A stretch of DNA of 64,000 bases from Ideonella sp. WA131b (GTDB taxonomy: Bacteria; Pseudomonadota; Gammaproteobacteria; Burkholderiales; Burkholderiaceae_C): assembly GCA_023657425.1 (NCBI GenBank), contig JAGTJW010000001.1, positions 310,001 through 374,000 of the forward strand, written 5' to 3'. Below, piece by piece: positions 52,436 to 62,509 of the stretch (positions are counted from its first letter, which is position 1; the number at the start of each line of letters is the position of its first letter). The position numbers were made by a program, and so were the translations under genes. The notes beneath the pieces were generated by a model, which ran no database searches, was not told where the DNA came from, and saw nothing but the letters and a program-made list of their open reading frames with translations.

Positions 52436-53844
52436 GCAGCACCTCCCGGCGACACGGTGTCCGACAGCGCCTGCAGCATCTTCGGCAGCGTGCCGATGGA
52501 GCCGGCGCCCATGCCCAGCAGCACGTCGCCGTCCTGCAGCGCGGCGTGCAGCGCGGCGGGCAGCTCCGCGAGCTGCGGCACGAAGTGCGCGCCGGGCACG
52601 TCAGCAGCCAGGCTGGCGCCATCGGCGCCGGCTATGGGGGCTTCGCCGGCCGGGTAGACCTCGGTCAGCCACACCGCGTCGGCCCCTCGCAGCACGGCGG
52701 CAAAGCCGGCAAAGCAGTCGCGGGTGCGTGTGTAACGGTGCGGCTGGAAGGCCAACACCAGGCGCCGGCCCGGGTAGGCCCCGCGCGCGGCGGCGATGAC
52801 GGCAGCCAGCTCGGCGGGATGGTGGCCGTAGTCGTCGACCAGCAGGTAGCGGCCACCGCCGGCCGCGCGCAGCGGGCCGGCCTTGGCGAAGCGGCGGCCC
52901 ACGCCAGCAAAGGCCGCGAAGGCACGCGCCGCGGCAGCGTCGGGCAGGTTCAGCGTGCGCGCCACCGCCAGCGCCGCGAGCGCATTGCGCACGTTGTGCT
53001 CGCCAGCCAGGTTGAGCGTCACGGCCAGGTCATCGAAGCCGGCCTGGCGCGCGACGAAACGCATGCGGCCGCCTTCGAGCGAGGCCACGTCCACGGCGCG
53101 CAGGTCCGCGCCCTCGCCCAGACCGTAGGTGGTGACGTAGCGCTCCAGGCGCGGCAGCACCGCCTGCACACCGGGGTCGTCGGCGCAGACCATGACACGG
53201 CCGTAGAAGGGCAGGCGCGCCACGAACTGCACGAAGGCCTCGTGCAGCCGCGCCAGCTCGTGGCCGTAGGTCTCCATGTGGTCGGCGTCGATGTTGGTCA
53301 CCACCGCCAGCACCGGGCTCAGCGCCAGGAAGCTGGCGTCGCTCTCGTCGGCCTCGGCCACGAGCAGATCGCCCGCGCCGAGCCGTGCGCCCTGCCCCCG
53401 CTGCCCGCCCAGGCCCTGGAGCTCGCCGCCGATGACGAAGCTGGGGTCGGTGCCGGCCTCGGTCAGCACGCTGGCCACCAGCGAGGTGGTGGTCGTCTTG
53501 CCATGCGTGCCGGCGATGGCGATGCCCTGCTTGTGGCGCATCAGCTCGGCCAACAGCGCGGCACGCGCGACGATGGGGATGCGCGCCGCGCGCGCTGCCA
53601 CCACCTCGGGATTGCCGGGCTTCACCGCCGTGCTGGTGACGAGGGCCTGCGCGCCGGCCACGTGCGCGGCATCGTGGCCGATGTGCACGCGCACGCCCAG
53701 CCGCGCCAGGCGCTCGGTGCTGGCACTGGCCTGCAGGTCGGAGCCGCTGACGGTGTAGCCCAGGCCGGCCATGATCTCGGCCAGCGGGCTCATGCCCGAG
53801 CCGCCCACGCCGACGAAGTGGATGTGGTGCACGGCGTGGTTCAT
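52432..53844 (-). CDS. murC: UDP-N-acetylmuramate--L-alanine ligase
   Basis: A 470-aa Mur ligase adding L-Ala to UDP-MurNAc. The N-terminal [21 protein letters not shown] binds UDP, the ATP P-loop is [11 protein letters not shown], and EADESDASF and [11 protein letters not shown] are catalytic segments. ATG 53844 overlaps, as ATGA, the stop of a 28-codon ORF that is itself a partial copy of the murC start. Confidence 0.97.
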   Translation of the reverse strand: MNHAVHHIHFVGVGGSGMSPLAEIMAGLGYTVSGSDLQASASTERLARLGVRVHIGHDAAHVAGAQALVTSTAVKPGNPEVVAARAARIPIVARAALLAELMRHKQGIAIAGTHGKTTTTSLVASVLTEAGTDPSFVIGGELQGLGGQRGQGARLGAGDLLVAEADESDASFLALSPVLAVVTNIDADHMETYGHELARLHEAFVQFVARLPFYGRVMVCADDPGVQAVLPRLERYVTTYGLGEGADLRAVDVASLEGGRMRFVARQAGFDDLAVTLNLAGEHNVRNALAALAVARTLNLPDAAAARAFAAFAGVGRRFAKAGPLRAAGGGRYLLVDDYGHHPAELAAVIAAARGAYPGRRLVLAFQPHRYTRTRDCFAGFAAVLRGADAVWLTEVYPAGEAPIAGADGASLAADVPGAHFVPQLAELPAALHAALQDGDVLLGMGAGSIGTLPKMLQALSDTVSPGGAA

Positions 53845-53927
53845 GCGGCAGCCTCCGCACGCAGGGGCCGCTTCGTCGGCACCGGCCCGGTCGCGACGAA
53901 GTGGATGGGGTGCACGGCGTGGTTCAT
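53841..53927 (-). CDS. 28-codon leader ORF made from a duplicated murC start
   Basis: The ORF starts at ATG 53927, overlapping the murG stop (ATGA), and ends at 53841, overlapping the murC ATG (ATGA). Its first 12 codons read [12 protein letters not shown], against [12 protein letters not shown] of MurC, and at DNA level about 34 bp are almost identical to 53811-53844. The remaining codons ([16 protein letters not shown]) are unrelated. It may be only a translational bridge; a stable product seems unlikely. Confidence 0.6.
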   Translation of the reverse strand: MNHAVHPIHFVATGPVPTKRPLRAEAAA

Positions 53928-55006
53928 GCCTGGGCCTTCTTCACCAGCGCCTCGATCTCGTCGGCCACGCGCGCCGCCGCATGCGGGCGGGCCTGGGCGC
54001 GGGCCTTGGTGGCCATTGCCTGCAGCGTGTCGCGGTCGAGCTTGTCCAGCTCGGCGGCCAGCCGCCCGGCCGTGAGCTCCGCCTGCGGCAGGTGCACGGC
54101 GCCGCCCTGCGCGGCCAGCCACTGTGCGTTGTCGCGCTGGTGCGCGGTGGTGCTCACCACCAGGGGCACCAGGATGGCCGGCACGCCCGCGGCGCAGAGT
54201 TCGCTCACCGTGATGGCGCCGGCCCGGCAGACCATCAGGTCGCAGGCGGCCAGCTGCGCGGGCATGTCGTCGATGAAGGCGCGCACGTCGGCGGCGATGC
54301 CGTGGCCGGCGTAGGCGGCGCTCACGGCGGCCTGGTCGGCAGCCCCGGTCTGGTGCAGCACCTGCGGCCGGGCCTGCGCGGGCAGCTTGGCGATCGCCTC
54401 GGGCAGCGTGCGGTTGAGCACCTGCGCGCCCAGGCTGCCGCCCACCACCAGCAGCTTCAGCGGCCCGCTGCGGCCGGCCAGGCGCTCGGCGGGCGCGGGG
54501 ATGGCCTCGATCTCGGCACGCACCGGGTTGCCGGTGACGACGCCGATCTTCGTGCCGCGCGCGGCCTCACCGTCGAAGCCGAAGGCCACGCGGTCGGCCA
54601 CGGGCAGGAGGCCCCGGCTGGACAGCAGCAGCGCGGCGTCGGCGTTCACCAGCAACAGCGGCTGGCCGAGCCAGCTCGCCATCAGGCCGCCCGGAAAGCA
54701 CACGTAGCCGCCCATGCCGAGCACCGCGTCGGCGGCGCGGCGCTTCAGGATCGCGCGGCAGTCCCACAGGGCCTTGAGCAGCCGCAGGCCGCCGGTGGCG
54801 GTGTGCAGCAGGCCCTTGCCGCGCAGGCCGCTGAAGGTGATGGTGTCCAACTCAAGGCCGCTTGGCGGCACGAGCTTGTTCTCCATGCCGTGCGAGGTGC
54901 CCAGCCACGACACCGTCCAGCCGCGGCGCTGCATCTCGCGCGCCACCGCCAGCCCCGGCATGATGTGCCCGCCGGTGCCGGCGGCCATGACCACGAGGTG
55001 AGCCAT
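53924..55006 (-). CDS. murG: UDP-GlcNAc--MurNAc-pentapeptide-undecaprenyl GlcNAc transferase
   Basis: A 360-aa GT-B glycosyltransferase making lipid [19 protein letters not shown] and [14 protein letters not shown] form the membrane and acceptor side; [14 protein letters not shown] and [24 protein letters not shown] bind UDP-GlcNAc. ATG 55006 is chosen for the family start and for AAGGAGG 9 nt upstream. The open frame extends far upstream only because the repeat array is open in all frames. Unlike its neighbours it is separated from the upstream gene (ftsW) by over 500 bp. Confidence 0.96.
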   Translation of the reverse strand: MAHLVVMAAGTGGHIMPGLAVAREMQRRGWTVSWLGTSHGMENKLVPPSGLELDTITFSGLRGKGLLHTATGGLRLLKALWDCRAILKRRAADAVLGMGGYVCFPGGLMASWLGQPLLLVNADAALLLSSRGLLPVADRVAFGFDGEAARGTKIGVVTGNPVRAEIEAIPAPAERLAGRSGPLKLLVVGGSLGAQVLNRTLPEAIAKLPAQARPQVLHQTGAADQAAVSAAYAGHGIAADVRAFIDDMPAQLAACDLMVCRAGAITVSELCAAGVPAILVPLVVSTTAHQRDNAQWLAAQGGAVHLPQAELTAGRLAAELDKLDRDTLQAMATKARAQARPHAAARVADEIEALVKKAQA

Positions 55007-55030
55007 CAGGCGTGGCCTCCTTGGCGGGCA

Positions 55031-55515
55031 CCGTTCGCGCTGAGCTCGTTGAGGCGCAGCTCCGCGCCTCCGTTCGCGCTGAGCTTGTCGAAGCGCGGGC
55101 CCACACCTCCGTTCGCGCTGAGCTTGTCGAAGCGCGGGCCCACACCTCCGTTCGCGCTGAGCCTGTCGAAGCGCAGGCCCACACCTCCGTTCGCGCTGAG
55201 CTTGTCGAAGCGCGGGCCCACACCTCCGTTCGAGCTGAGCTTGTCGAAGCGCAGGCCCACACCTCCGTTCGCGCTGAGCTTGTCGAAGCGCGGGCCCACA
55301 CCTCCGTTCGCGCTGAGCTTGTCGAAGCGCCGTGTGCGCACCGTGGGCTTCGACAAGCTCAGCCCGAACGGAGAAGCAGGCTTCGACAAGCTCAGCCCGA
55401 ACGGGGTAGTCAAGGCCGGCTTCGACAAGCTCAGCCCGAACGGAGAAGCAGGCTTGGACAAGCTCAGCCCGAACGGGGTCGTCAAGGCAGGCTTGGACAA
55501 GCTCAGCCCGAACGG
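55031..55515. repeat. Array of 8 direct and 5 inverted copies of a dispersed repeat between ftsW and murG
   Basis: Eight units of 39 bp start at 55031, 55070, 55109, 55148, 55187, 55226, 55265 and 55304, each opening CCGTTCGCGCTGAGCTTGTC (minor changes). Five inverted units begin at 55348, 55381, 55420, 55453 and 55492 with CTTCGACAAGCTCAGCCCGA, spaced alternately 33 and 39 bp. Direct and inverted units share a 24-bp core with one mismatch, so the transcript could fold into very long hairpins. The array is open in several frames (for example [13 protein letters not shown] repeated), but this is not evidence of a protein. The remainder of 55007-55553 holds only the murG ribosome-binding site. 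Confidence 0.95.
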
Positions 55516-55553
55516 AGGGGTGTGCAGGCGCAGCGGCGCGATCCACCGGCCAC

Positions 55554-56834
55554 TCATGCGCGGCCTCCGCGCATGAGGGCCCGATTCTCGATGTCCACCC
55601 GCAGCACCATCGCCAGCGCCACCGCGTTCATGAGGATCGCGCTGCCGCCGTAGCTCATCAGCGGCAGCGTCAGGCCCTTGGTGGGCAGCACGCCGAGGTT
55701 CACGCCCATGTTGATGAAGGCCTGGAAGCCGATCCAGATGCCGATGCCCTGACACAGGAGCCCGGCGAACACGCGGTCCAGCGCGATGGCCTGGCGGCCG
55801 ATGCCGACGATGCGCCGCGTGAGCCAGAAGAACGCGCCGATGACCACGGCCACGCCGACGAAGCCCAGCTCCTCGCCGATGACGGCGAGCAGGAAGTCGG
55901 TGTGCGCCTCGGGCAGGTAATGCAGCTTCTCGACGCTGGCGCCCAGGCCCTGGCCGAAGATCTCGCCCCGGCCCAGGGCGATGAGCGAGTGCGTGAGCTG
56001 GTAACCCTTGCCCTGTGCGTACTTCGGGTTCCAGGGGTCCAGGTAGGCCAGGATGCGCTCGCGCCGCAGGTCGTCGAAGGCCAGGAACAGGCCCAGCACG
56101 ATCAGCATCACCAGCGCAATGAGGAAGAACATGCGCGCGTTCACCCCGCCCAGGAACAGGATGCCCATCGCGATGGTGGCGATGACGATGAAGGCGCCCA
56201 TGTCGGGTTGGCGCAGCAGCAGCGCGCCCACGAAGGCCACCGCCACCGCCATGGGGGTGACGGCGCGCCAGAAGTTCTCGCGCACGTCCATCCGCCGCAC
56301 CATGTAGCTGGCGGCATACAGCGCGATCGCCAGCTTGGCCAGTTCGCTGGGCTGGAAGTTCATGAAGCCCAGCGGGATCCAGCGCCGCGCGTTGTTCACC
56401 ACCTTGCCGATGAAGGGCAGCAGCACCGCCACCAGAAGCACCAACGCGACGAGGAACACCCACGACGCGTTCTTCTCCCAGAACGACATCGGCAGCTGCA
56501 CCGTCAGCAGCGCGGCCACAAACGCCACGCCGATGGCGATGAGGTGCTTCTGCAGGAAAAAGCCCTGCGTGATGCCCGCAAAGCGCGGGTTGTCGGCCAA
56601 CGCGATGCTGGCCGAATACACCATCACCAGGCCGAAGGCGACGAGCGCAGCCACCACCGTGACGAGTTGGGTGTCGAAGGCGCTCAGGCGCACGGCGCGT
56701 GTGCCGGCCACGTCGACCTGCGCGCGCACCGGCAGCGGGCCGGCCGTGCCCGCGCCGCCGCGGGCAAGAAGCCGCAGCCGCAGCTGCGTCCACAACTGCG
56801 ACATCCGGCCCTGCAGCGTGGCAGCGGCACTCAT
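55554..56834 (-). CDS. ftsW: Peptidoglycan glycosyltransferase FtsW (SEDS family)
   Basis: A 426-aa protein with ten membrane helices that polymerises septal lipid II with FtsI. SEDS blocks include [54 protein letters not shown] and [38 protein letters not shown] near the end. The start overlaps the murD stop (ATGA). The array follows its stop. Confidence 0.96.
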   Translation of the reverse strand: MSAAATLQGRMSQLWTQLRLRLLARGGAGTAGPLPVRAQVDVAGTRAVRLSAFDTQLVTVVAALVAFGLVMVYSASIALADNPRFAGITQGFFLQKHLIAIGVAFVAALLTVQLPMSFWEKNASWVFLVALVLLVAVLLPFIGKVVNNARRWIPLGFMNFQPSELAKLAIALYAASYMVRRMDVRENFWRAVTPMAVAVAFVGALLLRQPDMGAFIVIATIAMGILFLGGVNARMFFLIALVMLIVLGLFLAFDDLRRERILAYLDPWNPKYAQGKGYQLTHSLIALGRGEIFGQGLGASVEKLHYLPEAHTDFLLAVIGEELGFVGVAVVIGAFFWLTRRIVGIGRQAIALDRVFAGLLCQGIGIWIGFQAFINMGVNLGVLPTKGLTLPLMSYGGSAILMNAVALAMVLRVDIENRALMRGGRA

Positions 56835-58429
56835 GCGATGGCCCCGCGCTCAGCCGCCAGCGCCTGCACCGCGGCGCCGAAGACCTCGGCGCGGTGGGCG
56901 TAGTTGCGGAACATGTCCAGGCTGGCGCAGGCCGGGCTCAGCAGCACGGCGTCGCCCGGCTGCGCCTGCGCAAAGCACCAGGGCACCGCCTGCTCCAGCG
57001 AGCCGAAGCGCTGCAGGGGCAGGCCGCTGGCCTGGCCGTGGATCACGGCCTCGATGGCCGCCGCGTCGCGGCCGATGGTGGCCACGGCGCGCGCGTGGCG
57101 CTGCAGCGGGCCGGCCAAAGGTGCGAAGTCCTGGCCCTTGCCGTCGCCGCCGAGGATGACGACCAGGCGCGCCGGCGCGAGGTCGGCGCCCAGGCCTTGG
57201 AGCGCGGCCACGGTGGCGCCGACGTTGGTGCCCTTGCTGTCGTCGTAGGCGTCGGCCTCGCCCCCGTCCACCGGCACCCGCGCCACGAACTGCACCCGGT
57301 GCGGCTCGCCCGCGTACTCGCGCAGCCCATGCAACATGGGCGCCAGCGGGCAGCCGATGGCGGTGGCCAGCGCCAGCGCCGCCAGCGCGTTGGCGGCATT
57401 GTGGCGGCCGCGCACGCGCAGCGCGTCGGCCGGCATCAGGCGCTGCAGGTGGATCTCGGGCTCCTCGCCCTTCTTGAGCTTCACGCCCTCTTCCTGCGGC
57501 AGCGCGCGCACCAGCCAGGCCATGCCGTTTTCGACGATGAGGCCGAAGTCGCCCGGCGCACGCGGGGCATCGAGGCCGAAGCGCACCGCCGCTCGCTCGG
57601 GCGTCTTGGGCTTGCCCTTCTGCGGGCCCTTCTCGTGCAGCTCCGGGCGTGGCAGCAGGGCCTCAACGGCCGTGTCGTCGCGGTTGATCACGCAAGTGGC
57701 CCGCGTGCCGAAGATGCGCGCCTTCGCTCCGGCGTAGGCGGCCATCGTGCCGTGCCAGTCGAGGTGGTCCTGCGTGAGGTTGAGGATGACGGCCGCATCG
57801 GGCTCGAAGCCCCACGCAGCCCGTGACACGCCGCTGCCACCGCCCTCCAACTGGAAGCTGGAGAGCTCGAGCACCCAGACCTCGGGCAGCGGGGTCTCGG
57901 GGTCGGCCTCGTGCGCCTGCAGCCGCTCGGCGAGCGTGTCCATCAGCGCCGGGCCGATGTTGCCGGCCATGGCCACGGCCTTGCCGGCGCGCGCCACCAG
58001 CAGCGCCGTCATGGCGGTGGTGGTGGTCTTGCCGTTGGTGCCGGTGATGGCCAGCACGCGCGGCGCATAGCCGCGTGCGGCCTTCAGGTCGGCCAGCGCG
58101 CGGGCGTAGAGGTCGAGCTCGCCCATCACCGCGATGCCGGTGGCGCGGGCCTCGGCCAGCAGCGGCGCGATGCGCTCGTCGGCCGGGGCCAGGCCCGGGC
58201 TCTTGAGCACCAGCTGGCAGCCCTCCAGCAATGTGGTGTCGAGCGCACCGTGGCGCAGTGCCACGCCGGGATGCTCGTGCGCCAGCGCCTCGGCACCCGG
58301 CGGGTGCTCGCGCGAGTCCCACACCGTCACGGCCGCGCCGTGCCGCGCGCACCAGCGCGCCATGGCCAGGCCGCTGGTGCCCAGGCCGAGCACCAGGACG
58401 GAGGTGTGGTTCAGCCAGTCCATCGTCAT
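56831..58429 (-). CDS. murD: UDP-N-acetylmuramoylalanine--D-glutamate ligase
   Basis: A 532-aa Mur ligase adding D-Glu. [17 protein letters not shown] binds UDP; the P-loop is [26 protein letters not shown] and [11 protein letters not shown] are conserved. It is longer than the roughly 450 residues of E. coli owing to inserts (for example [18 protein letters not shown]), as in other Burkholderiales. ATG 58429 shares its A with the mraY stop (TGATG); ATG 58423 is an alternative. Confidence 0.96.
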   Translation of the reverse strand: MTMDWLNHTSVLVLGLGTSGLAMARWCARHGAAVTVWDSREHPPGAEALAHEHPGVALRHGALDTTLLEGCQLVLKSPGLAPADERIAPLLAEARATGIAVMGELDLYARALADLKAARGYAPRVLAITGTNGKTTTTAMTALLVARAGKAVAMAGNIGPALMDTLAERLQAHEADPETPLPEVWVLELSSFQLEGGGSGVSRAAWGFEPDAAVILNLTQDHLDWHGTMAAYAGAKARIFGTRATCVINRDDTAVEALLPRPELHEKGPQKGKPKTPERAAVRFGLDAPRAPGDFGLIVENGMAWLVRALPQEEGVKLKKGEEPEIHLQRLMPADALRVRGRHNAANALAALALATAIGCPLAPMLHGLREYAGEPHRVQFVARVPVDGGEADAYDDSKGTNVGATVAALQGLGADLAPARLVVILGGDGKGQDFAPLAGPLQRHARAVATIGRDAAAIEAVIHGQASGLPLQRFGSLEQAVPWCFAQAQPGDAVLLSPACASLDMFRNYAHRAEVFGAAVQALAAERGAIA

Positions 58430-59610
58430 CAGCGGAGCTTCAGGCTGGCCAGCCCCACCAGGCACAGCAGCATCGTGATGATCCAGAAGCGCACCACCAC
58501 CTGCGTCTCGGCCCAGCCCTTCTTCTCGAAGTGGTGGTGCAGCGGCGCCATCAGGAACACGCGCCGTCCGACGCCGTAGCGCCGCCTCGTGTACTTGAAC
58601 CAGGCCACCTGGATCATCACGGAGAGGGCCTCCGCCACGAAGATGCCGCCCATGATGCCGAGCACGATCTCCTGGCGCGTGATGACGGCGATGGTGCCCA
58701 GGGCGCCGCCGAGCGCCAGCGCGCCGACATCGCCCATGAACACCTGCGCCGGGTTGGCGTTGAACCACAGGAAGGCCAGCCCCGCACCGGCCATCGCGGC
58801 GCAGAACACCAGCAGCTCGCCGGCGCCTGGGATGTGCGGGAACAGCAGGTAACGCGAGAAGTCCGCGCGGCCCACCACGTACGCGAACACCCCGAGAGCG
58901 CTGCCCACCAGCACCACCGGCATGATGGCCAGGCCGTCCAGCCCGTCGGTGAAGTTGACGGCGTTGCTGGCGCCGACGATGACGAACCAGCTCAGGGCAA
59001 TGAAGCCGAACACGCCCAGCGGGTAGCTGATGCTCTTGAAGAAGGGCACCATCAGGTCGGCCCGCGGCGGCAGCTCGGTCGAGAAGCCGCTTCCCACCCA
59101 GCTCAGAAACAACTCCAGCACGCGCAGGTTGCTCGTCTCGGCCACGCTGAAGGCCAGGTACAGCGCGGCCACCAGGCCGATCAGGCTTTGCCAGAAGAAC
59201 TTCTCGCGGCTGCGCATGCCCTCGGGATCTTTGTGCACGACCTTGCGGTAGTCGTCCACCCAGCCGATGGCGCCAAAACCGAAGGTGACCAGCATCACCA
59301 CCCAGACGAAGCGGTTGCTCCAGTCGAACCACAGCAGCGTGCTCACGCCGATGCCGATGAGCACGAGCACGCCGCCCATCGTCGGCGTGCCGCGCTTGCC
59401 CAGGTGGGCCTGCACGCCGTACGCGCGGATGGGCTGGCCGATCTTCATCGCGGTGAGCTTGCGGATCACCCAGGGCCCGAAGGCCAGGCCGATGAGCAGC
59501 GCCGTCATCGCCGCCAGCACGGCGCGGAAGGTGAGGAACTGGAACACGCGCAGGAAGCCCAGATCCTCGGGGTACAGCGCCAGCAGCCATTGCGTCAGGC
59601 TCAAGAGCAC
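58429..59610 (-). CDS. mraY: Phospho-N-acetylmuramoyl-pentapeptide transferase
   Basis: A 393-aa membrane enzyme making lipid I, with about ten helices. [24 protein letters not shown] (catalytic Asp pair), [14 protein letters not shown] and [14 protein letters not shown] are family blocks. The start is GTG 59610 ([33 protein letters not shown] split by normal family spacing), which overlaps the murF stop by 10 nt. The longer frame upstream is a shadow of murF. Confidence 0.95.
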   Translation of the reverse strand: MLLSLTQWLLALYPEDLGFLRVFQFLTFRAVLAAMTALLIGLAFGPWVIRKLTAMKIGQPIRAYGVQAHLGKRGTPTMGGVLVLIGIGVSTLLWFDWSNRFVWVVMLVTFGFGAIGWVDDYRKVVHKDPEGMRSREKFFWQSLIGLVAALYLAFSVAETSNLRVLELFLSWVGSGFSTELPPRADLMVPFFKSISYPLGVFGFIALSWFVIVGASNAVNFTDGLDGLAIMPVVLVGSALGVFAYVVGRADFSRYLLFPHIPGAGELLVFCAAMAGAGLAFLWFNANPAQVFMGDVGALALGGALGTIAVITRQEIVLGIMGGIFVAEALSVMIQVAWFKYTRRRYGVGRRVFLMAPLHHHFEKKGWAETQVVVRFWIITMLLCLVGLASLKLR

Positions 59611-61019
59611 GGCGCGTCTCCCCAGGCGGCGCGCAGGGCCTGCACCACCCGCTCCATCTTCATGAACCGCGAGCCCTTGACCAGCACCGAGCGCACGGGG
59701 GCTGCCGCGCCCTGACCGGGGCTGCCGTCCTGCAGGGCCGCCACCAGCTCGGCCGTACCCGCGAAGTGGCGGTGCGCCCCCGCCCGCGCGCACAGCGGGC
59801 CGGCCGCCCAGAAGGCTTCGATGCCACGCTCGTGCGCGCGCCGGCCCACCTCGGCGTGGAAGCGCGGGCCTTCGTCGCCGACCTCGGCCATGTCGCCCAG
59901 GATCAGCCAGCGCGGCCCCGGCAGGCCGGCCAACACCTCGATGGCCGCGAGCACCGAGTCGGGGTTGGCGTTGTAGCTGTCGTCGACCAGCGTCACCGGG
60001 CCAGCCGGCGACACCAGCCGGTGCAGTTGCGAACGCCCGGCCACCGGGCGGAAGGCTGCGAGCCCGGCCTGCACCGCGGCGAGCCTCTCGCCCGCGGCCA
60101 GTGCACAGGCGGCGGCGGCAGCGGCGTTGCGCAGGTTGTGCGTGCCGGGCGCGTGCAGACTGAGCGTCACGGTGCCGGCGGGCGTGGCCAGCTCGAGCGC
60201 CCAGGCTGCGGCCGCGGTGTCCCAGGTGCCGGTGGCCACCACGTCGGCGCCGCTGCCTTCACCGCCGAAGCTCAGCACGCGCCGGGCCCCGGCGCGCTGG
60301 CGCCAGCGCGCCGTGAACACGTCGTCGGCCGGAATCACCGCCGTGCCACCGGCCGGCAGCGCGTCGATGACGGCGCCGTTTTCGTCGGCCACGGCCTCGA
60401 CGCTCTTCATGAACTCCAGGTGCTCGCGCTGCGCGTTGTTCACCAGCGCCACCGTGGGCTGCGCCAGCGAGGCCAGCAGCGCGATCTCGCCCGCGTGGTT
60501 CATGCCCAGCTCCACCACGGCGGCGCGGTGCCCGTGCTCGTCGTCCTGGCGCAACCGCAGCAGCGTCAGGGGCACGCCGATGTGGTTGTTCAGATTGCCT
60601 TCGGTGGCCAGCATGCCCGGCCCGTGGGCGGCACGCAGGATGGCCGCCACCATCTGCGTGACGGTGGTCTTGCCGTTGCTGCCCGTCACCGCCACCAAGG
60701 GCAGGTGGAGACGATGCCGCCAGCCCTGCGCCAGCTGCTGCAGGGCGGCCAGCGTGTCGGCCACGTGGAGCCCCGGCAGGCCGCCGGGGCTGGCCGGGCC
60801 CAGCGCATCGGCCCGGCTGGCCAGCACGGCCACGGCGCCGCTCGCCTTGGCCTGGGCGATGAAGTCGTGGCCGTCGAAGCGTTCGCCGCGCAGCGCCACG
60901 AACAGGTCGCCCGGGTTGATCGTGCGCGTGTCGGTGTGCACCCGCGCAAAGCCCCGCTCGGCCGGGCCGACCACCGTGCTGCCCGGCAGCAGCGCCTGGG
61001 CCTGGGCCAGCGTCATCAT
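59601..61019 (-). CDS. murF: UDP-N-acetylmuramoyl-tripeptide--D-alanyl-D-alanine ligase
   Basis: A 472-aa Mur ligase adding D-Ala-D-Ala. The N-terminal domain has [25 protein letters not shown], the P-loop is [18 protein letters not shown], followed by [10 protein letters not shown], and [19 protein letters not shown] is the C-terminal signature. ATG 61019 overlaps the murE stop (ATGA). Confidence 0.97.
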   Translation of the reverse strand: MMTLAQAQALLPGSTVVGPAERGFARVHTDTRTINPGDLFVALRGERFDGHDFIAQAKASGAVAVLASRADALGPASPGGLPGLHVADTLAALQQLAQGWRHRLHLPLVAVTGSNGKTTVTQMVAAILRAAHGPGMLATEGNLNNHIGVPLTLLRLRQDDEHGHRAAVVELGMNHAGEIALLASLAQPTVALVNNAQREHLEFMKSVEAVADENGAVIDALPAGGTAVIPADDVFTARWRQRAGARRVLSFGGEGSGADVVATGTWDTAAAAWALELATPAGTVTLSLHAPGTHNLRNAAAAAACALAAGERLAAVQAGLAAFRPVAGRSQLHRLVSPAGPVTLVDDSYNANPDSVLAAIEVLAGLPGPRWLILGDMAEVGDEGPRFHAEVGRRAHERGIEAFWAAGPLCARAGAHRHFAGTAELVAALQDGSPGQGAAAPVRSVLVKGSRFMKMERVVQALRAAWGDAPCS

Positions 61020-62509
61020 GCGCGGGTCCTCCGGGCGGCCAGCGCGGCCTGCACCTCGTCGGCGTCGGAGTAGGGGTGGGCGATGCCCGCGATGACCTGC
61101 GTCGTCTCGTGGCCTTTGCCGGCCACCAGCACCACGTCACCCGGTGCTGCCTCGCGCAGCGCACGCGCGACGGCCTGACGGCGGTCGACCACGCCCTCGG
61201 CCTCGCCCGAGGCACCGGCCAGCACCTGCGCGACGATGGCGGCCGGGTCCTCGCTGCGCGGGTTGTCGCTGGTCACGATCACACGGTCGGCCCGCTGCGT
61301 GGCGACGGCGCCCATGCGCGGACGCTTGGTGGCGTCGCGGTCGCCGCCGCAGCCGAACACGCACACCAGCCGGCCGCCGCGGGCGCGGGCCATCGGCCGC
61401 AGCGTGGCCAGCACCTGCTCCAGCGCGTCGGGCGTGTGGGCGTAGTCGACGACGGCCTCGACGTCGTCGCCCTCGGCCGAGATGCGCTGCAGCCGCCCGG
61501 GAACCGGCGTCACCGCGCCCAGTGCAGCCACCGCCTCGGCCAGCGGCACGCCCACGGCACGCAGGCCACCCAGCACGACCAGCAGGTTGCTGGCGTTGAA
61601 CTCCCCCACCACCGCGGTGGTGAGCGTCTGCCGGGCGCTGCCTTCGGTGACCTCGAACACCAGCCCGTCGGGCCCGTACTGGCGGGCCCCGGCCACCAGC
61701 CTCGCGGGGCCGTGGAGCGAGACGGTCCACACGTCGAGGCCGCTGCCGCTCAGTTCAGCCGCCAGCCTGGCGCCGAAGGCGTCGTCGACGTTCACCACCG
61801 CGGCCTTCAGGCCCGGCCAGTCGAACAGGCGGCGCTTGGCGGCGCCGTAGGCCGCCATCGTGCCGTGGTAGTCGAGATGGTCTTGCGTGAGGTTGGTGAA
61901 CAGGGCGATGTCGATGGCGCAGCCGTCGAGCCGGTGTTCCACGAGGCCGATCGACGAGGCCTCCAGCGCGCAGGCCGTGAGCCCGTCGCGCACGAAGCGG
62001 GCCAGCGTGGCGTGCAGTGTCAGGGTGTCGGGCGTCGTCAGGCCGGTGGCCTGCAGCTGCCCCGGCCCGCGCCGCGACGGCGGCTCACCCACGCCCAGCG
62101 TGCCCACCACGCCGGCCGGCCGGCCCAGGGCCGAGAGGGCCTGCGCCGTCCACCACGCGGTGCTCGTCTTGCCGTTGGTGCCGGTGGTGGCGACCACTGT
62201 GAGCCGCTCCGATGGCCGGCCGAAGACGTCGTGCGCCACCGCGCCCGCGGCCGCCTTCAGCCCTGGCAGCGAGGCCAGGCGCACGTCGGCGCCCAGGCCG
62301 AAGGCCGCGACGCCGTCGGCCTCCACCAGACAGGCAGCGGCACCGGCAGCCAGCGCCGCCGGCACGAAGCCGCGCGCATCGACGACCCGCCCCGGCCCCG
62401 CCACGAAGCCGTCCCCCGGCCGCACCCGTCGGCTGTCGGCAACCAGCGTGCCGCGCACGCGCTCGCGCAGCCAGTCGGCCGCCTGCGCCGGGGTGTGCAG
62501 CGCCTGCAC
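61016..62509 (-). CDS. murE: UDP-N-acetylmuramoyl-tripeptide synthetase (meso-diaminopimelate adding)
   Basis: A 497-aa Mur ligase. VADSRRVRPGDGFVAGPG in the N-terminal domain, P-loop TTGTNGKTSTAWW, EASSIGLVEHRLDG and LTQDHLDYHGTM in the centre. TSDNPRSEDP contains the DNPR motif that selects meso-diaminopimelate. The start is GTG 62509, 8 nt after AGGAG and overlapping the ftsI stop (TAGTG). No ATG gives a proper N-terminus; the reading frame continues upstream only as an ftsI shadow. Confidence 0.96.
   Translation of the reverse strand: MQALHTPAQAADWLRERVRGTLVADSRRVRPGDGFVAGPGRVVDARGFVPAALAAGAAACLVEADGVAAFGLGADVRLASLPGLKAAAGAVAHDVFGRPSERLTVVATTGTNGKTSTAWWTAQALSALGRPAGVVGTLGVGEPPSRRGPGQLQATGLTTPDTLTLHATLARFVRDGLTACALEASSIGLVEHRLDGCAIDIALFTNLTQDHLDYHGTMAAYGAAKRRLFDWPGLKAAVVNVDDAFGARLAAELSGSGLDVWTVSLHGPARLVAGARQYGPDGLVFEVTEGSARQTLTTAVVGEFNASNLLVVLGGLRAVGVPLAEAVAALGAVTPVPGRLQRISAEGDDVEAVVDYAHTPDALEQVLATLRPMARARGGRLVCVFGCGGDRDATKRPRMGAVATQRADRVIVTSDNPRSEDPAAIVAQVLAGASGEAEGVVDRRQAVARALREAAPGDVVLVAGKGHETTQVIAGIAHPYSDADEVQAALAARRTRA

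Noticed and set aside
55031-55515. CRISPR-like array
   Set aside because: Spacers are not unique: the 15-bp intervals repeat with the units, orientation flips halfway, and there are no cas genes. It is a dispersed-repeat array.
53771-55576. A 601-codon plus-strand open frame and matching minus-strand frames full of FALSLSKR or VRAELVEA repeats
   Set aside because: It runs antisense to murC and murG and exists because the 39-bp units are open in several frames. It is a repeat artefact, not a protein.
56831-59590. Reading murD as a 919-codon protein
   Set aside because: The N-terminal 387 codons are a shadow of mraY. MurD begins [17 protein letters not shown] at 58429.
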